A stretch of 64,000 nucleotides of DNA, from contig DAOVRZ010000017.1 of NCBI GenBank assembly GCA_030627905.1, forward strand, positions 1 to 64,000, given 5' to 3'. Shown here in pieces: positions 1-9,098 of this stretch. The position numbers and the translations under genes were made by a program. This DNA is from JAGMES01 sp023128035 (lineage in GTDB: Bacteria > Bacillota > Halanaerobiia > DY22613). Each line of letters begins with the position of its first letter. Position 1 is the stretch's first letter. The notes under the pieces are model-generated. The model was not told the DNA's origin. It ran no database searches and saw nothing but the letters and a program-made list of their open reading frames with translations.

Positions 1-275
1 ATACTACTGGGCTCAAAATCAACTTTCCACACCAGATTCATTTTCGACAAATTCCAACTACTTTCTACAATCTCCACAAGTAGCTTCACCCCTCACAAAT
101 GGCGTCATTTCAACGTTTATCACCATTCCCACACCAGACGGGGGTTTTTGCCGTCTCACACTGGTGTGGTTTTTTTCTTTCTTCTCTATATTACCACTTC
201 TACACTAAATTAAATTTTCCTTCTTCTATCTAAACTTATTTTACCCAAGAGTTACAAACAATAGTCAGCCAAATT
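1..275 (-). promoter_or_regulatory. CRISPR leader, copy 1 (array lies off the left edge)
   Basis: This stretch is nearly identical to the two complete leaders at 8741-9036 and 11546-11842. It lacks only the roughly 20 bases that touch the first repeat, because the window begins inside it. In the complete copies the repeats lie on the low-coordinate side, so an array transcribed leftward should begin just outside the window. It has the same GC-rich hairpin core near 134-166 and the same promoter-like block (GAAGGAAAA, 11 nt, GTAGAAGTG on the minus strand, 195-223). Confidence 0.8.
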
Positions 276-331
276 CTATCATCTAAACTAATATTTACTA
301 TTCGCCTTTTAAAAACAAATCAATCTAAGCC

Positions 332-493
332 TCAACAACTAATCACCATATACTCATCTTTCCCAATAAAAATAATCAAAGCACTCTTCAAAATTTTCTT
401 TCCTCTAAATCGCTCACTTGCAGTATATCTCTTTAACTGTGCTAAACCTTCTACTTTTACCTGCTTTAGCAAACCAACTTTACTTTTCTTCAA
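332..493 (-). pseudogene. Possible remnant of a PD-(D/E)XK nuclease/AAA-type protein C-terminus
   Basis: Between the left leader and csm6 there is no intact gene. One minus-strand frame stays open for 53 codons before a stop, and the reading resembles the end of DUF1703-type PD-(D/E)XK proteins (for example GLAQLKRY, FRGKKILKSALIIFIG). It has no start, and an in-frame stop lies just upstream. In the frame next to it, FRFQDFKYEWLL ends at another stop near 498. I read this as a decayed fragment. The family assignment rests on eye-level similarity only. The rest of 276-655 holds nothing I recognise. Confidence 0.25.
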
Positions 494-655
494 ATATTTC
501 AATTACAACAGCCATTCATATTTAAAATCCTGAAACCTAAAATTTTTTTTGAATAATAGTAAAATAATCGTTCTCTATTTCTTCACCTGTAGGAAAATAT
601 ATTTCTACTAATGCCAGTTATATTTAGTAGCTCATTTGATAAATTTAGAATTGGC

Positions 656-2167
656 TTAAGAAAAACAGTATTGTAAATTTCTGTTTATTTTTGATGATAT
701 ATAATCAAAAATGTTTTCTTTTTCAATTCCGTCGATTTTTAAATACTTTTTTATAAAAGTTCCTGTGTCTATTACGACATCTCTTATTTCGTAATCATAC
801 TCATGTTTAGAAATACCAATAGTTCCATGAGTATATGGAGTTTTATTTCTTTTATCTTGAATAATTTCTACTCTTTTATTTAATACTTCAAATTCTTTTA
901 ACTGTTTACTATAATTTTCGGGACAATTACTATTTTCACAAAAATGTTTAATTATTTTTCCTAAAACTGGCTTTGATGGTTCAAATTCTTCTTTTTTAAA
1001 ACTCTTTTCTAGTTTATTCTTTAATGTTGATTGACTAGCAATATAATCATTAAAAGAAGAAAATCTTCCTGACTTATCTTTTTCAATAGAAACCCCAGAC
1101 ACTTTTTCAAAAAAATATTGTCTCAAATTATCGTGTAATCCTGAAAGAAGAACTGTAGCCTCTAATAAATGATTGTTTTGGTCCAATTTTTCAATTAAAT
1201 CATATATTATTTTATAACGCTTAAACCACAAAGTTTTTATGTTCAAGTCTCCGAGAAGCCTATATAATTGACTGTTACTTAGATTTTTACTTAACTCAAA
1301 AGCTTCCTTGTAGTCAAAATTTCTCAACTTCACTAGTATGTCAAAATACCACCTAACATCACTTGATTGTCTAAAAGATGAGTTATTAAAGATTTCTCTA
1401 GCGACTTCGTAACTTAAACCATTCAATGCAGAATTTATCAACGTTAAATTTTTCTTATATTCAAGTCTTGTAAAATAATCAAGTTCTACGGCAACCGATG
1501 AATTTTTGTCGTCAAGATCTTTTATATACAAATATGTATGTTTAAATTCTATAACGTTTAAAGCCAGATTAAAGCACATCGCAGGAGTTCCTGCAGTCAC
1601 CTGTGTGTAAATTTTCTTATATTGTAGCTCGGAATTAGAAGCAACAAAGCTTCCAAAAAAATCTTCCATATATTTATAATTACTTGGATTATTATGAATC
1701 TCTGCAACCTTTATTTCAGCTATATGATATTTGCTTTCACTACTAAGGTATCTTTTTATAATTTTTGATAAATAGATGGTATCTAGATTCGAGTGACTTT
1801 CTTGATTCGTTGCGAATAAAATGATTTCATCTGGATTTTGTCCATCTTCTAATTCTCTTATTTTATTTAAAAATGCAGTCAATAGTGGAAATCTGATTTC
1901 GCTAATTTCAATTTTCACTCCATTATTATTTTCATTTGCTTTGATTTCAACCTCAATATTAGATTTCAATAAAATTTTTGCTTCTTCGAAATATTTTTCC
2001 TCTTTCTTCATTGTATTTACTTTAATTTTAAAATTATCTTTTTCGATATATGTCCAAATATTTTTACTTGTTTTCTTGAGATTATTTGTCCTTGTCCAAA
2101 TATTCCCCTCATTATCTACCATTTGCAAGTCACTATTTCCTAAAGTATATAAGGCAACTGTACTCAT
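656..2167 (-). CDS. csm6: Csm6-like CARF-HEPN ribonuclease
   Basis: Last gene of the type III-A operon, starting 2 bases after csm5 ends. Csm6 proteins bind cyclic oligoadenylate made by Cas10 through a CARF domain and then degrade RNA non-specifically through a HEPN domain. The 503-residue product has the CARF signature VTAGTPAM at about residues 190-197. Near the C-terminus R440 and H447 form an RX6H pair, the HEPN catalytic motif, so both sensor and nuclease look intact. A ring-nuclease activity of the CARF domain cannot be judged from sequence. The product is longer than many Csm6 proteins but within the family range. The domain logic is clear, although the exact Csm6/Csx1 subfamily is not. 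Confidence 0.85.
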   Translation of the reverse strand: MSTVALYTLGNSDLQMVDNEGNIWTRTNNLKKTSKNIWTYIEKDNFKIKVNTMKKEEKYFEEAKILLKSNIEVEIKANENNNGVKIEISEIRFPLLTAFLNKIRELEDGQNPDEIILFATNQESHSNLDTIYLSKIIKRYLSSESKYHIAEIKVAEIHNNPSNYKYMEDFFGSFVASNSELQYKKIYTQVTAGTPAMCFNLALNVIEFKHTYLYIKDLDDKNSSVAVELDYFTRLEYKKNLTLINSALNGLSYEVAREIFNNSSFRQSSDVRWYFDILVKLRNFDYKEAFELSKNLSNSQLYRLLGDLNIKTLWFKRYKIIYDLIEKLDQNNHLLEATVLLSGLHDNLRQYFFEKVSGVSIEKDKSGRFSSFNDYIASQSTLKNKLEKSFKKEEFEPSKPVLGKIIKHFCENSNCPENYSKQLKEFEVLNKRVEIIQDKRNKTPYTHGTIGISKHEYDYEIRDVVIDTGTFIKKYLKIDGIEKENIFDYISSKINRNLQYCFS

Positions 2168-2169
2168 AA

Positions 2170-3246
2170 CTAATCCTCCTTACTAACGGAAATTCTCGCC
2201 CAACCTAATACATCTTTAACTATATCATCATCAACTATAATCGTTCTTGTTTTTGGAAATGATTTTGATGTTATCTTCATTAACTTTTCTTTAAAAAATT
2301 TAAAATCATCTTCCTTAAATCCAAAACTCACTGTATTTTCAAAAAACGTTTTCCCAGCACCAATTCTTAAAATAGCTCCTTTTTGATTTTTTCTATACTC
2401 TTTAGCTTCTTGATTAATTTTTTCATAAAATTCAATTATTCTACTAAAATCACTTTTACCCAATTGACTCAATGTTTCTATTTCATGTTCCAATGTTTCT
2501 ATATAAAACTCATTAATTCGTCTTAAAATCTCACTTTCGCCATCTTCATAGAGGTATTGAAATTTGTTCATAATTTTATCATACTTTCGAACTGCTTTAC
2601 TCTGCAATCGTAACTCAAATCGTGACTGTGACGGTATTACTTCTCGCCAAATTGGAACACCCATATCATGTTTGTCCAGATTCCACCTCACTGTTTTAAG
2701 AATGCTCATTTGATCTGGTTTAAGATAAGTTGTATCAGTTACATGAAGAAACTTTAAAATATCATTACCAAAAGAATCAAATTTATCTTGTCCTATATAT
2801 AATGATATTTTTTTTAACTTGTTAAAATCGTATCCATCAGCTTTTAAATGACCATACAATAAGCATGTCCTAATGGCTCCTTTTAAAGAACTTCCTGGTA
2901 TAAATGGTTTTCCAGCAGTGGTTACCATTCTGCTAATTTGTTCATTTTTGAGTACCCCTTTAATCTCTACCTTTTTCCAGGAATATTTCTTATAATCTAA
3001 ATCATATTCATCGAAGAAATCAACCAATTTAAATTTACTTCTATTATTACTAGCTGTAGTTCGAATTATTTCTACAAACTGATCTATTATCTCATCAGCA
3101 TCTTCTAAAGAATATAATGATTCCCCTAATTTTTTATTGTCTATATAATAAATACTTCCATTCTGATATACATAATCGCTATATGGGGATAATATTTCTC
3201 CAGAACCTATATGAACAGGTGTCAGCGTTTCTAATATCATTTTCAT
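2170..3246 (-). CDS. csm5: Csm5, type III-A RAMP protein
   Basis: Csm5 caps the 3' end of the crRNA in the Csm complex and helps recruit maturation nucleases. The 358-residue product begins with the RAMP pattern LETLTPVHIGSGE and has a glycine-rich loop, PFIPGSSLKGAIRT, near residue 115. Together with its position between csm4 and csm6 this identifies it. The start follows a GGAGGT ribosome-binding site inside the end of csm4, and the two genes overlap by 4 bases (ATGA), so translation is probably coupled. No catalytic residues are expected in this subunit. Confidence 0.88.
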   Translation of the reverse strand: MKMILETLTPVHIGSGEILSPYSDYVYQNGSIYYIDNKKLGESLYSLEDADEIIDQFVEIIRTTASNNRSKFKLVDFFDEYDLDYKKYSWKKVEIKGVLKNEQISRMVTTAGKPFIPGSSLKGAIRTCLLYGHLKADGYDFNKLKKISLYIGQDKFDSFGNDILKFLHVTDTTYLKPDQMSILKTVRWNLDKHDMGVPIWREVIPSQSRFELRLQSKAVRKYDKIMNKFQYLYEDGESEILRRINEFYIETLEHEIETLSQLGKSDFSRIIEFYEKINQEAKEYRKNQKGAILRIGAGKTFFENTVSFGFKEDDFKFFKEKLMKITSKSFPKTRTIIVDDDIVKDVLGWARISVSKED

Positions 3247-4325
3247 AAATCATTACCTCCAAATCCCAACAAGAAAGCTTTACCATTAAGTAAAACTGAA
3301 TGAGGAAGATTAGAATCTTTAGGTGTTACATCTTTTATCTGTCCTTTTATTTTATTAGAGAAAATGCTTCCCTCATCTACTACACGAAGGCTTCTTCGTC
3401 TAACTCCTTGACCTCTTCCTGCATAGATATATCCGCTTCTCTCGCTCAATTTATATGACATTATATTTTCTACTTCATCTACTTTCGGAAAGATTGTTGA
3501 AAGAGATAAATAATACTTACCTTGTATAGAATCTTTTATAGGAACTTCAATCTGTTTTACATCGACAAAGTACCCTAAACCTCTGCTTCTTTTACCTCCA
3601 ATTCCTTCTTCAACTAATATTCTCAATGCTGCCAAAATTTCTTTAGTTATTAAGCCACGACACATACAATACATAAACGGTTTTATTACATATTTACCAA
3701 CTTTCATAGGAGAAATTTCTATATTATTCTCATAATACGTATTATCTGATTTAATAGTCATACGATCCACCTGTAGTTTCTGATAACTTTGAGCGGAAAT
3801 AAATTTTTGATTCACTAATTGCTCTTTTTTTATTTTTAACTCCAAAAGTTCTTCCTCGCTAAATGCAAAGGTGTTACCAATAGTAGGAAGAGAAAAAAGA
3901 TTATAATCAAAAAACTCACCATTCCAACTGTTCAATATGCTCTCATAAGCTTTAGTTGATATAAACTCAACCTTTTTTAATTTTTTTCGAAGTCTTACTT
4001 CATCTACTTCCTGATTTTCTTGCTGGGAAGACCGTATTAACCAATATGGTTTTGGCATAAAGAAAAATGAAGTTAATGCTCTATTATTTCCATGCTCAAA
4101 AAAATCAAGACCATAATAAAGAGATGAAATAGAAAATTGTTCTTTTGCAAATAATGCAATCAATTCTTCGATTTTCTTTATAGGATATAATAAAGCAGCA
4201 CAATTAATCAAAGCTGAAAATAATTGATCAGAAGAAAATATTTTTTTTATATTTCCCCGAGGATCACCAAAATGAAATTTTGCATGCTCAGGAAGAACAA
4301 ACTTAATACCTTTTATTCTACTCAT
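3243..4325 (-). CDS. csm4: Csm4, type III-A RAMP protein (crRNA 5'-handle end)
   Basis: Csm4 sits at the foot of the Csm complex, holding the crRNA 5' handle and contacting Cas10. The 360-residue product has the N-terminal pattern FHFGDPRGN followed by FSSDQLFSALINCA, and the C-proximal glycine-rich motif GGKRSRGLGYF, both typical of Csm4. It overlaps csm3 by 8 bases and csm5 by 4 bases, as expected of a tightly coupled operon. Nothing looks truncated. Confidence 0.88.
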   Translation of the reverse strand: MSRIKGIKFVLPEHAKFHFGDPRGNIKKIFSSDQLFSALINCAALLYPIKKIEELIALFAKEQFSISSLYYGLDFFEHGNNRALTSFFFMPKPYWLIRSSQQENQEVDEVRLRKKLKKVEFISTKAYESILNSWNGEFFDYNLFSLPTIGNTFAFSEEELLELKIKKEQLVNQKFISAQSYQKLQVDRMTIKSDNTYYENNIEISPMKVGKYVIKPFMYCMCRGLITKEILAALRILVEEGIGGKRSRGLGYFVDVKQIEVPIKDSIQGKYYLSLSTIFPKVDEVENIMSYKLSERSGYIYAGRGQGVRRRSLRVVDEGSIFSNKIKGQIKDVTPKDSNLPHSVLLNGKAFLLGFGGNDL

Positions 4326-5106
4326 TCTTGTCAGCTCCGTTATCCTTACTAATTTTTGTTAGTATTTCATTCTTTATTTTTTCAAAATCTATATTAAAAT
4401 CTCCTAACGATTCAGGTGTATTGTTACCTTCATATGTATCTATTGTTTTAATACTCACTTTCATATCTTCAAATGAAATTTGTCCATAACCACGTGAACC
4501 ATTGGCACCCAAATAATCGTCTACTAACATATTAATAGTTCTTTTTAAATATTTTAAATTTTCCACATCCTGATTTGAAAAGATATTATATACCATTTTC
4601 AAGTCAAACCTCGCTCCTGCCGGAACTCTTTCTATTTGTCTTGGATGTTGAGCCTTTGAAGTTTTACGATCAATCACATTTTCCCATTTACTTTCCGTAT
4701 AGTTCATCTCCAACTCAGAAAATTCATTTTTCTTATCTAACATATCTTTCTTACTATCCTTTTTCAAATACGCATCCCTTATAAACAATCTTGTAGAACC
4801 TGATTTAATGTCATTACATCTTGAACCAACTCCAAATATTGTACAAATAGGGCACTCCGCTTTGCCGCAGTTACAGATTTTTGGGTCTTCATTAGAATTT
4901 TTTATTTCCTTAATTTCACTACTTTCTAATATACTTCTCAGTTTTCCTTTCAATGATGATCCTGGAATAAAGGGAACTCCTTCAGATGTTTTGATAACAC
5001 CATTCTCTATTCCCCCAATTGGTACATCAGCTTTAGAACCACCAATAGATAAACCTGTTAATAGCTGAATTTGACCATTTATAAATAATTTCGCTTTTAA
5101 TCTCAT
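4318..5106 (-). CDS. csm3: Csm3, backbone RAMP subunit, with Glu at the expected catalytic Asp
   Basis: Csm3 forms the repeated backbone of the Csm complex and cuts bound target RNA every six nucleotides through one aspartate (D33 in the Streptococcus thermophilus protein, within IGAID). This 262-residue protein has the family loop PFIPGSSLKGKLR at about residues 45-57 and a cysteine cluster CNCGKAECPIC near 95-105 that probably binds zinc. The aligned site reads IGGIEN, with Glu34 where Asp is expected (codon GAG on the minus strand, near 5005). Whether Glu supports cleavage here is unknown. The gene lies 24 bases after csm2 and overlaps csm4. Confidence 0.9.
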   Translation of the reverse strand: MRLKAKLFINGQIQLLTGLSIGGSKADVPIGGIENGVIKTSEGVPFIPGSSLKGKLRSILESSEIKEIKNSNEDPKICNCGKAECPICTIFGVGSRCNDIKSGSTRLFIRDAYLKKDSKKDMLDKKNEFSELEMNYTESKWENVIDRKTSKAQHPRQIERVPAGARFDLKMVYNIFSNQDVENLKYLKRTINMLVDDYLGANGSRGYGQISFEDMKVSIKTIDTYEGNNTPESLGDFNIDFEKIKNEILTKISKDNGADKNE

Positions 5107-5130
5107 TTATATCATCCTTTCTTTTTGCTA

Positions 5131-5706
5131 TTAGTCCTTTGCACCAACATATTTTAAATAAGCAACCAACGCTTCTAAAAATGACTGTAAATTTTTCAAA
5201 TGTTGTTTTTCATTTTCTACAGCTTTAACTAAAAAATCTAATAATGCCATTAAATTTTTTACGCCAATGTAATTACTTCTACCAGATGCATACGCAAATT
5301 GAGGCCGGAGCATTTTTACCTCTTTAATAGATTCAGCTTTCATTACTGAAGAATACACTTTTCTAATCTGCGACATGCTGAGATCAGCATTACTTAATTG
5401 CTCTGCATAATATTGTACATTATCATAATATGTATCATAATCATTTGCTTGAGGGTTTAAAGTAGTCTTCTTAAAATAATCAGAAAGCCAACAAGTCGTT
5501 ATATTTTTTGCAACATATTCATTAGAATTTTTGTAAACCTTACATTTTACCGGTTCCCCTACTTGAGGGATGTCATTGAAACAATCACGTCTGGCAAATT
5601 TAGCTTTTTTTGTCCATTTTGTATTATTAAATTTAAATTCAATAATACCTTCTTTATTTCGAAAACTTGCTTTTTTTACTACTCCAGTTACAAAATTATC
5701 TTTCAT
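5131..5706 (-). CDS. csm2: Csm2 with an extra N-terminal OB/cold-shock-like domain
   Basis: Csm2 is the small helical subunit that lines the crRNA-target duplex. The Csm2 core is the C-terminal half, about residues 95-190, with SMSQIRKVYSSVMKAE and MLRPQFAYASGR as the recognisable motifs. At 191 residues the protein is longer than the usual 120-150. The excess is an N-terminal section of about 70 residues rich in beta-strand pattern (TGVVKKASFRNKEGIIEF, then VGEPVKCKVYKN and EYVAKNIT) that resembles a cold-shock or S1-type OB fold. That would add a nucleic-acid-binding domain. The OB reading is inferred from pattern. It overlaps cas10 by 4 bases. Confidence 0.82.
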   Translation of the reverse strand: MKDNFVTGVVKKASFRNKEGIIEFKFNNTKWTKKAKFARRDCFNDIPQVGEPVKCKVYKNSNEYVAKNITTCWLSDYFKKTTLNPQANDYDTYYDNVQYYAEQLSNADLSMSQIRKVYSSVMKAESIKEVKMLRPQFAYASGRSNYIGVKNLMALLDFLVKAVENEKQHLKNLQSFLEALVAYLKYVGAKD

Positions 5707-7994
5707 TCCTTTTCCTCCTCATCTTTATAAACCTTTGTTTCCAATTCAGCCCATCGTACTGCAGCTGGAATTATCATTATATTTTTAATTTTGTCTTCCC
5801 GAGGTTTACTCATTAAATTATGAATAACAATGTCTCGATAATAGTCTAAAAGCTTATCTGCATCTTCTCTTTTCACCTCTCGTAGATAATGAGCCAATCG
5901 CCAAAATTTTAGATTATTCAGATTTTTATTGGCAGATTCCTTTAAAATATCTTTAAAGCCTAAAGTACTCTTCATAACTTTATGAAGTAATGATCTTCCT
6001 ATCGGCTTTCCCTTTCTATTTTGCTTATTATCAATTAAGTCAACTAAAAATTCTTTTATAGTTTCAATTCTAGTAAATTCCTCCCAATTAAACACTTCAC
6101 CAAATAATGAAACTCGATTCTTAAGTGGGATATTTTCACCTTCTTCAAGATAGTTCTTTGAATCTTCCAGTGCATCTTCAGTTAAACTTACTGCTTTTGC
6201 CACAGGGAATTTTGGTGGAAAAATGGCTACTCCAGCTGAAAATGATAGTCTTGGGTTTTCACAAGTATATTGATTAAAATCTTTTCGAAATAATTGAGTA
6301 AATTTTAATAATTGTGGCCATGCACCAATAATAAATGTATCATCTCCACCAGAGAAAACAACATATAAATCATTCTGCCAATCATTTTCCTTGATTATAT
6401 TATTTAAGTATCCTTTAAAATATAAACTTAACATCTGACTAAGAGTAGTTACTCTTGCAATAGATTTTTGATCTCCAAACCCTTGAATAAAAACACTTCC
6501 AAGATTATCAACGTCCAATTTTAAGTAACCAAGCTTTTTATCTCCCTTTTTATTTCCTTGCTTTTCTATAATGCTATTATTAGCTAATTCATCAAATGTA
6601 ATCTGTCTTTCATCCGATTCTGGAAGGATGAATGCTCCAAATTTATATCCATCAGAATTTTTAAGGAAATTTGTACAGTTTAATTTAAAGAGTCTTCCAC
6701 TTAATTCTTTATTAACTTCTGATTCAAAATAAATTTTATATCCAAATTTGCTGAAGAGATAATTATAATCTTTCTTTTTAACACTATGATTTTCGCAAGG
6801 TATAATGTAGAGATATTTCGCAAAACGAAGTTTGTTTGTCAATTGTTTAAAACTATTGCAAAGTTCACATAGAGTCTCTGTTTCTTCTGCACTCTTTTTA
6901 ACAAGATCCTTTGTATTACCACAACCTTCGCAATATCTTGTGCTTCCTTCATCTATTGGACCAAAAATTTCACCAAAATGTTTTGTTATACCTATTTCAC
7001 TCCATTTTCTTTTTTTTAACTCGCCAACTTTATCACTGGCTCTTTTCCATATATCAGCGAAATTTTTCATCTCAGCTGGAGAAAACTCTACATTCCCCAT
7101 TGCAAGATATATTTGCCCTCGATGAATTTTCATTAATATTTTTAGAATTTCTTCCCTTAATTTTTTAATCTCTTCTATTTTAGTCTGTGGAATTAATATA
7201 TAAAAATTTCCACCTCCATTGTACAATAAATTACTTTCATCCAAATCCAATTCATCCAATATCTTTTCAATAACAATATCTGAAAGTAATTCTAAATATA
7301 CAGACCGCCCCTTTAAAGATTTAGCTGCACCTTCCATTTGAATATTAAAAATAAAATCTTGAATACCTGATAAATCCCCTTTAATCAATACAAATTGATT
7401 TGAAGTACAAGACAAAATTTCGTCCATATCTTTATCAGAAATTTTTCCAAGTTTATGTTGTTCAGCCAGACATTTTGAAATTGCTAAAACCGTTTTCATA
7501 TATTGAAAAAAAGAAATATCAGGATTCTTTTGTGAGCAAGAAACACTCCAAAAATATTTTTCAGTTAGATAATATAATTGAATTGCACTTTTTACCGATT
7601 TCATTTCCTCAATAAAGTTACCTACTAATTTATGTAATTTTTTAATAAAATCTTTCGAAACTACTTTCTCTGAAGGCCTTTTTGGAAATAATGAATTCAA
7701 ACTTAATTGCTTTGGTAAATAATAATAACTCTGTCCCGCTTCAAACAGAGAAGAAAAAATAGACTTCAATGGTTGACATATACCCTGTCTATCAAGATTA
7801 ATAAGCGATAAACTTTCTGCACTTTTTAAAATCTTACGATAAAAGTCAATCTTCTTATTAATAATATTAAGTTTGAAAAATTTATTTTCCTGAATAACTT
7901 GCTGATAGCACTGATCTATCTCATTGTTGGCAATAGTTTTAATATATTTATCTAAAACTATCAGCATAAGACCTAAATTCAAATCTTTGTCCAT
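5703..7994 (-). CDS. csm1: Cas10/Csm1, cyclic-oligoadenylate synthase lacking the HD nuclease motif
   Basis: Cas10 is the large type III subunit. Its paired Palm domains turn ATP into cyclic oligoadenylate when target RNA is bound. The product has KGDLSGIQDFIF (205-216) in Palm 1, a zinc ribbon (C355, C358, C376, C379), and the intact GGDD motif at 549-552 in Palm 2. The N-terminal HD single-strand DNase module is not visible. No histidine occurs before H121, and the sequence goes almost directly to the post-HD pattern AESLSLINLDRQ around residues 59-70. The length (763) is consistent with loss of that part. It is the first gene of the csm operon, with an AGGTGG ribosome-binding site and the promoter at 8107-8135. 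Confidence 0.92.
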   Translation of the reverse strand: MDKDLNLGLMLIVLDKYIKTIANNEIDQCYQQVIQENKFFKLNIINKKIDFYRKILKSAESLSLINLDRQGICQPLKSIFSSLFEAGQSYYYLPKQLSLNSLFPKRPSEKVVSKDFIKKLHKLVGNFIEEMKSVKSAIQLYYLTEKYFWSVSCSQKNPDISFFQYMKTVLAISKCLAEQHKLGKISDKDMDEILSCTSNQFVLIKGDLSGIQDFIFNIQMEGAAKSLKGRSVYLELLSDIVIEKILDELDLDESNLLYNGGGNFYILIPQTKIEEIKKLREEILKILMKIHRGQIYLAMGNVEFSPAEMKNFADIWKRASDKVGELKKRKWSEIGITKHFGEIFGPIDEGSTRYCEGCGNTKDLVKKSAEETETLCELCNSFKQLTNKLRFAKYLYIIPCENHSVKKKDYNYLFSKFGYKIYFESEVNKELSGRLFKLNCTNFLKNSDGYKFGAFILPESDERQITFDELANNSIIEKQGNKKGDKKLGYLKLDVDNLGSVFIQGFGDQKSIARVTTLSQMLSLYFKGYLNNIIKENDWQNDLYVVFSGGDDTFIIGAWPQLLKFTQLFRKDFNQYTCENPRLSFSAGVAIFPPKFPVAKAVSLTEDALEDSKNYLEEGENIPLKNRVSLFGEVFNWEEFTRIETIKEFLVDLIDNKQNRKGKPIGRSLLHKVMKSTLGFKDILKESANKNLNNLKFWRLAHYLREVKREDADKLLDYYRDIVIHNLMSKPREDKIKNIMIIPAAVRWAELETKVYKDEEEKE

Positions 7995-8106
7995 ATAAAT
8001 CCACCTCCAGATATAATGCTTAATAATATTTCTAAATTATTTAACTTATTTTTAAAACATTATAGATTGTTTTTTATTGGTATTTACCTATTATATATTT
8101 CGAGGT

Positions 8107-8135
8107 ATTGTAACATTCCCCTTCTTTTAGTTCAA
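8107..8135 (-). promoter_or_regulatory. Sigma-A-type promoter of the csm operon
   Basis: On the minus strand TTGAAC and TACAAT are separated by exactly 17 bases, giving an untranslated leader of about 105 bases before csm1. It lies on the operon side of the terminator at 8180-8216, so the effector genes have their own transcription start, separate from array 1. The rest of 7995-8319 shows no gene. Confidence 0.7.
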
Positions 8136-8179
8136 TATTTTCACACATTTTTTAGTGAGTCTGAGTTCTCAAGACAAAC

Positions 8180-8216
8180 AAAAAAGACCATTGACATTCT
8201 TACGCTGTCAATAGCC
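8180..8216 (-). terminator. Rho-independent terminator after CRISPR array 1
   Basis: On the minus strand an 11-bp stem (GGCTATTGACA pairing with TGTCAATGGTC, some G-U pairs) with a 9-base loop is followed by CTTTTTT. It lies about 100 bases beyond the last degenerate repeat of array 1 and before the csm promoter, so it should stop pre-crRNA transcripts from entering csm1. Confidence 0.65.
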
Positions 8217-8319
8217 ATTCATCTTTTTACTCAAAATTTCCGCCATCTGAATTCAATAATACTAAAGTACCTTGCCCATTATTAAATGCATAATGTTCTT
8301 CATCTCTACTGTAAATACA

Positions 8320-8740
8320 CTTACAATTCCTTTATATGAATTATGTTTATTGTTACACTTCCCATTTAGTCAAGAAAACTCACACGAATAGGCCGAACAT
8401 GTAGGGTTTCAATTCCTCAATAGGAATTATGTTCAGTGTTACATATTTGATATTTGAAGGACTTTGTGTAGTGACTATATTGTTTCAATTCCTCTACAGG
8501 AAGTATGTCTATTGTTACAGTGACGTGGCGATGGTGATTGAATCAGCAGATACGTTTCAATTCCTCTACAGGAAGTATGTCTATTGTTACAAGAAGTCAG
8601 GAAGTCTGGAAAGGTTTGGTTAATAACAAAGTTTCAATTCCTCTACAGGAAGTATGTCTATTGTTACAATAAAATCCAAGAACAGCATAGTAAGGTTGAC
8701 GATGTTTCAATTCCTCTACAGGAAGTATGTCTATTGTTAC
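8320..8740 (-). CRISPR. CRISPR array 1, six repeats and five spacers
   Basis: Repeats of 37 bases start at 8320, 8406, 8482, 8554, 8631 and 8704. The four nearest the leader are identical. On the plus strand they begin GTTTCAATTCCTCTACAGGA and end TCTATTGTTAC; on the transcribed minus strand they end in GGAATTGAAAC, the usual 5'-handle form. The copy at 8406 has several changes. The one at 8320 has about seven mismatches and is separated from it by 49 bases, as expected for the old, leader-distal end. The other spacers are 35-40 bases long. Transcription runs leftward from the leader at 8741-9036. Confidence 0.95.
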
Positions 8741-9036
8741 CTACCCCTTACAAACCCTTGATACTACTGGGCTCAAAATCAACTTTCCACACCAGATTCA
8801 TTTTCGACAATTTTCACCTACTTTCTACAATCTCCACAAGTAGCTTCACCCCTCACAAATGGCGTCATTTCAACGTTTATCACCATTCCCGCACCAGACG
8901 GGGGTTTTTGCCGTCTCACACTGGTATGGGTTTTTGCTATCACCTCTATATTAACACTTTCTACATTAATTTTAATTTTCCTTCTTCTTTCTAAATTTAT
9001 TGTTCCCAAAAGTGACAAACAATAGTCAGCCAAATT
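8741..9036 (-). promoter_or_regulatory. CRISPR leader, copy 2 (array 1)
   Basis: This roughly 296-base block adjoins the first repeat of array 1 and is repeated at 11546-11842 and 1-275. Conserved parts are the array-proximal 200 bases, an inverted repeat around AGACGG...CCGTCT with outer ACCAG...TGGT near 8893-8925, and a promoter-like block on the minus strand (GAAGGAAAA, 11 nt, GTAGAAAGT, 8956-8984). The block sits between cas2 and array 1. A frame open across it is treated as chance. Confidence 0.88.
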
Positions 9037-9098
9037 ATCTCAATTACTAACCTAATTTAAAAGTTCGTTCGTGAGCATCAAAAAAAGAGATAAGAATA

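Noticed and set aside
8429..8994. Plus-strand open frames running through array 1 and its leader
   Set aside because: They translate the CRISPR repeats again and again (for example FQFLYRKYVYCY) and run against the transcription direction.
8818..9033. Open frame on the minus strand covering most of leader copy 2 (a similar one at 11624-11815)
   Set aside because: The frame is part of a conserved non-coding leader. In copy 1 the corresponding frame is broken by indels, and differences between copies do not favour synonymous sites, so the conservation is better explained by leader function.
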